Shown here one piece after another: positions 60,563 through 64,000 of a DNA stretch of 64,000 bases. Location: assembly GCA_023411575.1 (NCBI GenBank), contig JAEYOP010000030.1:263876-327875 (forward strand). Direction: 5' to 3'. This stretch comes from Bacillota bacterium. Lineage in GTDB: Bacteria > Bacillota > Clostridia > Acetivibrionales > DTU013. The notes beneath the pieces were generated by a model. That model made no database searches. It had not been told where the DNA came from and worked only from the letters and a program-made list of their open reading frames with translations. The position numbers and the translations under genes are program-made. The first letter of the stretch is position 1; each line of letters opens with the position of its first letter.

Positions 60563-60914
60563 ATGGCAAACGAAACAATGCGTATCTTTTTCCCTCTGAA
60601 GATATTCACCTATCCTCAGTATGACTGCTCGGAGGATGAACGGGAGGATATCTCACCCAGGGAGGCGGTAGCATATGAGGATCAAATTCTCGCCGCCATC
60701 GCAAAGGAGAACCGGCACTTTGAAAATGACCGCGGTCTTGCCGAGTATATCCACGATGAGGCTCTCAAGAAAAAGGTGTATAGCCTGTACCCGTCAGTGG
60801 AGATTGTCGACGGCGAGCTGTGGGGAGTCATGACCGCAGGGCTTAAAGAACCCCTTTCTGGTGAAGAAACAGCCGAACTGTTAGAATTTGTGACTGGTCA
60901 GGCGAGTGATGGTT
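60563..60914 (+). pseudogene. Mobile-element-associated gene, 3' end cut off
   Basis: From the ATG at 60563 (GGAGG upstream) about 117 codons read well: MRIFFPLKIFTYPQYDCSED, then SPREAVAYEDQILAAI and VDGELWGVMTAGLKEPL. From memory, similar sequences occur in integrative elements of gut Clostridia. After SDGY (about 60914) the frame continues into unrelated sequence and would end at 61078 inside the third recombinase gene. The gene therefore appears interrupted by the recombinase element. Confidence 0.6.
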
Positions 60915-60929
60915 ATGTACCGAAAAATA

Positions 60930-60996
60930 ATATGCGACGAAGCAGACCAGAAAGCTGGTTAATACCTGCATTAATGATATTGCCATCGTCGCATAT
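60930..60996. repeat. Inverted repeat at the left end of the recombinase trio
   Basis: ATATGCGACGA (60930-60940) and TCGTCGCATAT (60986-60996), perfect 11-base arms separated by 45 bases. It lies between the broken gene and the stop codon of the third recombinase, a likely recombinase binding site or element end. Confidence 0.6.
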
Positions 60997-61007
60997 GACT
61001 CTGCTTT

Positions 61008-62024
61008 TCACACAAGCCTTGAGAGTTTTCGAATCAAATCCTCATCATTATTCCAGTCGGCGAGGGTGGAGCCTGTAATTTCGGGGTATGCATTTTCCAA
61101 GGCATCTCGCTTACGTTCTGTGTCAATACGTGCATACACTTCCGTAGTTGCAATGTCAACATGGCCAAGGATATCGCGAATGTATATAAGGTCAATCCCA
61201 GCCTGGTAAAGATGCATCGCCTTAGAGTGACGAAAAATATGCGGCGAAATTGTAAAGTCGGGTAGTAATGAAGACACCTCCCTTGCGCGTTTCTCATACT
61301 TTTCAAGGATATACGATATGCCCTTGCGGGTATACGCCGCATGATGCCGATTCATAAATAATGGTCGGTCACACCCGGATGGATTTTCAATTCGCTGATC
61401 TTCGAGGTATCGGCTCAATAAACTGACGGTATTTTTCATGAGCGGGACATGTCTTGTCTTTCTCCCCTTGCCAGTGAGCGTCGCTATGGCAGGTGACTCC
61501 AGCCGGAGATCCCTGACGCGTAAATCGCAGAGTTCCTGTACTCTCGCCCCGGTATCATACAGGACAGTCATAAGCACCAACTCCCGGCGTTCATAAACAT
61601 TTGCTTTGTCAGGCATGGAAAGAAGCAGTTTCAACATGTCAGGAGTAAGGTAACCTATCACCGGCTTTACACACCGTTTTTTGGGGATAGACAGAATTCT
61701 CTGGCAAAGAAGAATATGCTCTGGTGCCTCAATCTGAATGTATTTGAAGAATGAATTGATGGCTGTTCTCCGATTATTGCGGGAAACGGGACTGCATCCG
61801 CGTGTTTTCTCCAACCAGTCATAATATTCTCTAATGAGTGTATCTGAAATCTTGGATAGCGTCAGTCGTTCCGGCTGGATACCTTTCTCTGTCTTACAGA
61901 AAATCAAGAATAGCTTAAAGGTGTCCCTGTAGGTTCTAAGGGTGTTGCGGCTGGAATTGCGCTGTCCTGCAAGGTAGTCGGTCAGGTAGCGGGTGAGGTG
62001 GTAAGAAAAATCACTCGGTTTCAC
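61008..62024 (-). CDS. Tyrosine recombinase (third of trio)
   Basis: 338 aa from a GTG at 62024 that uses GGAGGTGAG inside the end of the preceding gene; a TTG at 62039 is less likely. SAM-like N-terminal domain, then the catalytic domain: R in YDTGARVQELCDL, HxxR in SPHIFRHSKAMH, H in LGHVDIATT and the nucleophile Y in VYARID. All are present. Tandem tyrosine recombinases in threes form recombinase-in-trio (RIT) elements and related Tn554-type systems. Overlaps the second gene by 14 bases, so translation is coupled. Confidence 0.9.
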   Translation of the reverse strand: MKPSDFSYHLTRYLTDYLAGQRNSSRNTLRTYRDTFKLFLIFCKTEKGIQPERLTLSKISDTLIREYYDWLEKTRGCSPVSRNNRRTAINSFFKYIQIEAPEHILLCQRILSIPKKRCVKPVIGYLTPDMLKLLLSMPDKANVYERRELVLMTVLYDTGARVQELCDLRVRDLRLESPAIATLTGKGRKTRHVPLMKNTVSLLSRYLEDQRIENPSGCDRPLFMNRHHAAYTRKGISYILEKYEKRAREVSSLLPDFTISPHIFRHSKAMHLYQAGIDLIYIRDILGHVDIATTEVYARIDTERKRDALENAYPEITGSTLADWNNDEDLIRKLSRLV

Positions 62025-63006
62025 ACATCTCACCTCCAATCTCCGGTATCAAGTGAGGATAGCTTTCCTCCAGTTTGTTGGAAATGCTGGGGTACAGATC
62101 GGCAGTAAGTCTCAGATAATACGCCGTATAGCGAAAAAGCGTATGCCCCATGTAAGCCCGCAGGTAAGGATAACAGGTGTTCAGGTTCCTGCCTTCTTCA
62201 ACCCACCGTTTGAGGCAATGTACTGCAAAGGTATGCCGGAAATCATGAATCCGAATCGGCTTTCTGCGTCCCCCATGAGATATACCGGCATTTCTTAAAA
62301 ATCTGCGGAAATTTCCATAGATGTTCATGTAAGTGATTTTTTCCCGTGGCGGTAACGGAAAGAAGTAAAGATGCTTTTGCCTGCCGTTATGTACCGCATT
62401 CCAATAGCTCACACATCGCAACCGCATTTCCTCCGACATAGGAACATAACGTTCGCCGCCGTTTTTTGATTCCCTGATTGTGAGAACTCCGTGAGTCAAA
62501 TCAACATCACTGGTTTTAAGCGATAGTGCCTCGGAGCTGCGAAGACCACAGCAGTAAAGCAAGCGGAAGAATAACGGCATGATATGATGGCGAAGCGGCG
62601 CCGCGCATGTATATCGGCAATCATCTGTCGCAGCGAAAAATCTCTGAAGCTCATCCATGCTGTATATATGCGGCGTATACCGGTGATCGGGAGGAAGTGT
62701 TTTTACCGGGAAAACATAGGCGGAAGTCCCCATATTGCATAGATACGTTCCAAGGTGACTAATCGGCGTCATTGAAAGCCGGACAGTTTTTGGCTTACCT
62801 CTACGACACAAGGAGAACCAATCAGATACCAATTCCTTGCTGAGAATAGTTTGTTCTGGATAACGTTCAGTGCAAAAGCTATCAAAACGCTTGAGAACCA
62901 CCGCTGGTCCGTAGTATTTTAACCCTAATCCGTGCTTCAGCGCGATCAGACCCGCAATAGCTTCCTTGAAACCACTTTGAAAAACAAAATTATTAAATTC
63001 AGCCAT
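62011..63006 (-). CDS. Tyrosine recombinase (second of trio)
   Basis: 331 aa. Catalytic residues: R in CCGLRSSEAL, HxxR in IHDFRHTFAVH, H in YMGHTLFRYT and Y in AYYLRL. Follows the first recombinase by three bases (GGTGA in its tail is the RBS) and overlaps the third. Likely acts as part of a heteromeric integrase complex. Confidence 0.9.
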   Translation of the reverse strand: MAEFNNFVFQSGFKEAIAGLIALKHGLGLKYYGPAVVLKRFDSFCTERYPEQTILSKELVSDWFSLCRRGKPKTVRLSMTPISHLGTYLCNMGTSAYVFPVKTLPPDHRYTPHIYSMDELQRFFAATDDCRYTCAAPLRHHIMPLFFRLLYCCGLRSSEALSLKTSDVDLTHGVLTIRESKNGGERYVPMSEEMRLRCVSYWNAVHNGRQKHLYFFPLPPREKITYMNIYGNFRRFLRNAGISHGGRRKPIRIHDFRHTFAVHCLKRWVEEGRNLNTCYPYLRAYMGHTLFRYTAYYLRLTADLYPSISNKLEESYPHLIPEIGGEMCETE

Positions 63007-63009
63007 AGG

Positions 63010-63855
63010 TTATTCACCGTCCTCTCTAAGGCTCAGCGCGCAGTCACGGAGTCGCTCAATATCCGTTTGCAGATAAATGGCTGTGGAATTCGATGAAGTA
63101 TGTCCCAAAACATCTGAAATTAAGTGTAGGGACGTATTCTGTTCAATGAGTGTTGTAGCGAGCGAATGACGGAGTGAATGCATGCCACTTCGACGTTTCC
63201 CCACAATCGGAAGGTGTGCTCTTTGCATATATTTTTCCAGAGTTCTGTAAAGATGATTCTGTTCAGACAGTGGGAGGTACGGTGCATTGTGAGATAAAAA
63301 AACATAGGGCGAATCAATTTGCGGCCGGGCATTTTCCACGTAATCGATAATAGCCCATCCGACATCTCGAAGAAGTGGCAGAGAGATTGGTACGCCAGTC
63401 TTTGACTGTACCAATTCGATGGTATTGGATGACCATTTTAGATTTTCGAATTTCAACTTTTTTAGATCACCTGAACGAAGTCCAAGCCTTGCAACCAGCA
63501 AAATCATTGCATAATCACGTTTTTCACTTGGGTTTCCTTTATCAATGGAATTTAATAACGTAAGGACTTCGTCCTTTGTCCAGTAGGAGGGCAGCTTACG
63601 TGAAAGACATCTACGAACAGAACCTATTTTGTTGGATAGGTCATGCTGGATATATCCATTTTGATAAAGATATCTTACAAATAAACGAAGGGCACCGGTC
63701 ATATGCTTGATACTGACTGCCGAATAGTCTTCAAGTGTACTAATGTAGCTGAATATGTGTTTTGCTTCAAGCCCGGATATGTCGTAAAGCTCTTCCATCT
63801 CTAAATGCTGTAAGAATTTCATTCCATGAGAGAGATACCGCTCCATTGTGCACAT
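63010..63855 (-). CDS. Tyrosine recombinase (first of trio)
   Basis: 281 aa from the ATG at 63855 (or 63846); no good RBS is seen, so translation may be weak or leaderless. R in ARLGLRSGDLK, HxxR in MHSLRHSLATT, H in LGHTSSNSTA and Y in IYLQTD are all intact. Shorter than the other two, as is the first member of many trios. Its start codon lies inside an inverted repeat that could allow autoregulation. Confidence 0.9.
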   Translation of the reverse strand: MCTMERYLSHGMKFLQHLEMEELYDISGLEAKHIFSYISTLEDYSAVSIKHMTGALRLFVRYLYQNGYIQHDLSNKIGSVRRCLSRKLPSYWTKDEVLTLLNSIDKGNPSEKRDYAMILLVARLGLRSGDLKKLKFENLKWSSNTIELVQSKTGVPISLPLLRDVGWAIIDYVENARPQIDSPYVFLSHNAPYLPLSEQNHLYRTLEKYMQRAHLPIVGKRRSGMHSLRHSLATTLIEQNTSLHLISDVLGHTSSNSTAIYLQTDIERLRDCALSLREDGE

Positions 63856-63901
63856 TGAATATTCATATGTTTTCTGTTACCGGCATAATAAAAATGTGCA
63901 C
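63848..63901. repeat. Inverted repeat around the trio promoter and start
   Basis: GTGCACATT (63848-63856) and AATGTGCAC (63893-63901), perfect nine-base arms 36 bases apart. One arm covers the first recombinase start codon. It could be an operator or a recombination site. Confidence 0.55.
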
Positions 63902-63952
63902 TTTCGGCGGAGAAATTTGAGCAGGTTACATATATAATATTTGCTTGGTGAC

Positions 63953-63974
63953 TCCCCCGAAAGGGGAATTTTTT
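63953..63974 (+). terminator. Hairpin with T-run ahead of the last gene
   Basis: TCCCC-CGAAA-GGGGA followed by ATTTTTT. On the plus strand it sits just before a new start codon, so it may be a terminator or leader attenuator. Confidence 0.5.
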
Positions 63975-63989
63975 ATGTTGGAGGTAGCC

Positions 63990-64000
63990 ATGCAAACAAC
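63990..64000 (+). CDS. Start of an unknown gene (3' partial)
   Basis: ATG at 63990 behind GGAGG (five-base spacing), with only the codons for MQT complete before the window ends. The product cannot be judged. The RBS is the sole support. Confidence 0.4.

Noticed and set aside
60914..61078. C-terminal 55 codons of the frame starting at 60563 as a real protein end
   Set aside because: They run into the inverted repeat and the third recombinase gene, and their sequence is unlike the preceding domain.
1..64000. CRISPR array, tRNA or rRNA genes
   Set aside because: No regularly spaced direct repeats and no cloverleaf or rRNA-like sequence was noticed on either strand. A tRNAscan and Rfam scan would be decisive.

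Overview
The window looks like a chromosome segment of an anaerobic, GC-rich member of the Clostridia (Bacillota). The evidence is an FprA-type flavoprotein, a pyruvate formate-lyase activase, MecA, a Bacillus-type pyruvate kinase with a C-terminal extension, a YesMN-type two-component system, bactofilin, Gram-positive lipoboxes, strong AGGAGG ribosome binding sites and frequent TTG/GTG starts. Genus cannot be fixed from the sequence.

Layout. 1-6.2 kb: tail of a flavoprotein gene; an operon of serine hydrolase, MoxR ATPase, DUF58 protein and DUF4129-like membrane protein; corA. 6.3-15.8 kb: lon; two tandem paralogous membrane-anchored SpoIIE/PP2C phosphatases; a TPR-like membrane protein; a PRC-barrel protein; a VanW-domain protein. 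15.8-21.1 kb: mecA, a GltS-like transporter and a zinc-ribbon acyltransferase on the minus strand, then pyk behind a leader hairpin. 21.1-26.9 kb, minus strand: potABCD led by an XRE-cupin regulator with a clear promoter and palindromic operator, then an orphan pflA and a small unknown gene. 27.1-30.1 kb: YesN/YesM-type regulators.

30.1-37.8 kb is the most unusual metabolic locus. A strong promoter and an attenuator-like leader precede two nitrogenase-component-1-like subunits, a cysteine synthase, a NifX-like protein and a complete sulfonate/nitrate-type ABC importer. No NifH-like reductase is in the window. The order suggests import of a small sulfur compound, reductive release of sulfur by a nitrogenase-like enzyme and capture as cysteine. 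That model is inference.

37.8-54.8 kb: broken Nudix gene, HD-domain protein, sugar ABC importer without its ATPase, divergent proA/proB around a small lipoprotein, PBP1A, HTH regulator, bactofilin, M23 peptidase, a chemoreceptor with a very long outer coiled coil, and rlmD. Two families of short palindromic repeats are dispersed here: a two-hairpin element near 8.9 and 42.2 kb, and MITE-like elements near 48.1 and 49.4 kb.

54.9-64 kb is accessory and visibly more AT-rich through about 60.5 kb. It holds an HNH-like gene facing a three-gene cluster (PD-(D/E)XK-like nuclease, possible HEPN-like protein, RES-domain protein) that looks like an uncharacterised defence or toxin system. It is followed by a truncated mobile-element gene and three consecutive, catalytically complete tyrosine recombinases (a recombinase-in-trio arrangement) bounded by inverted repeats.
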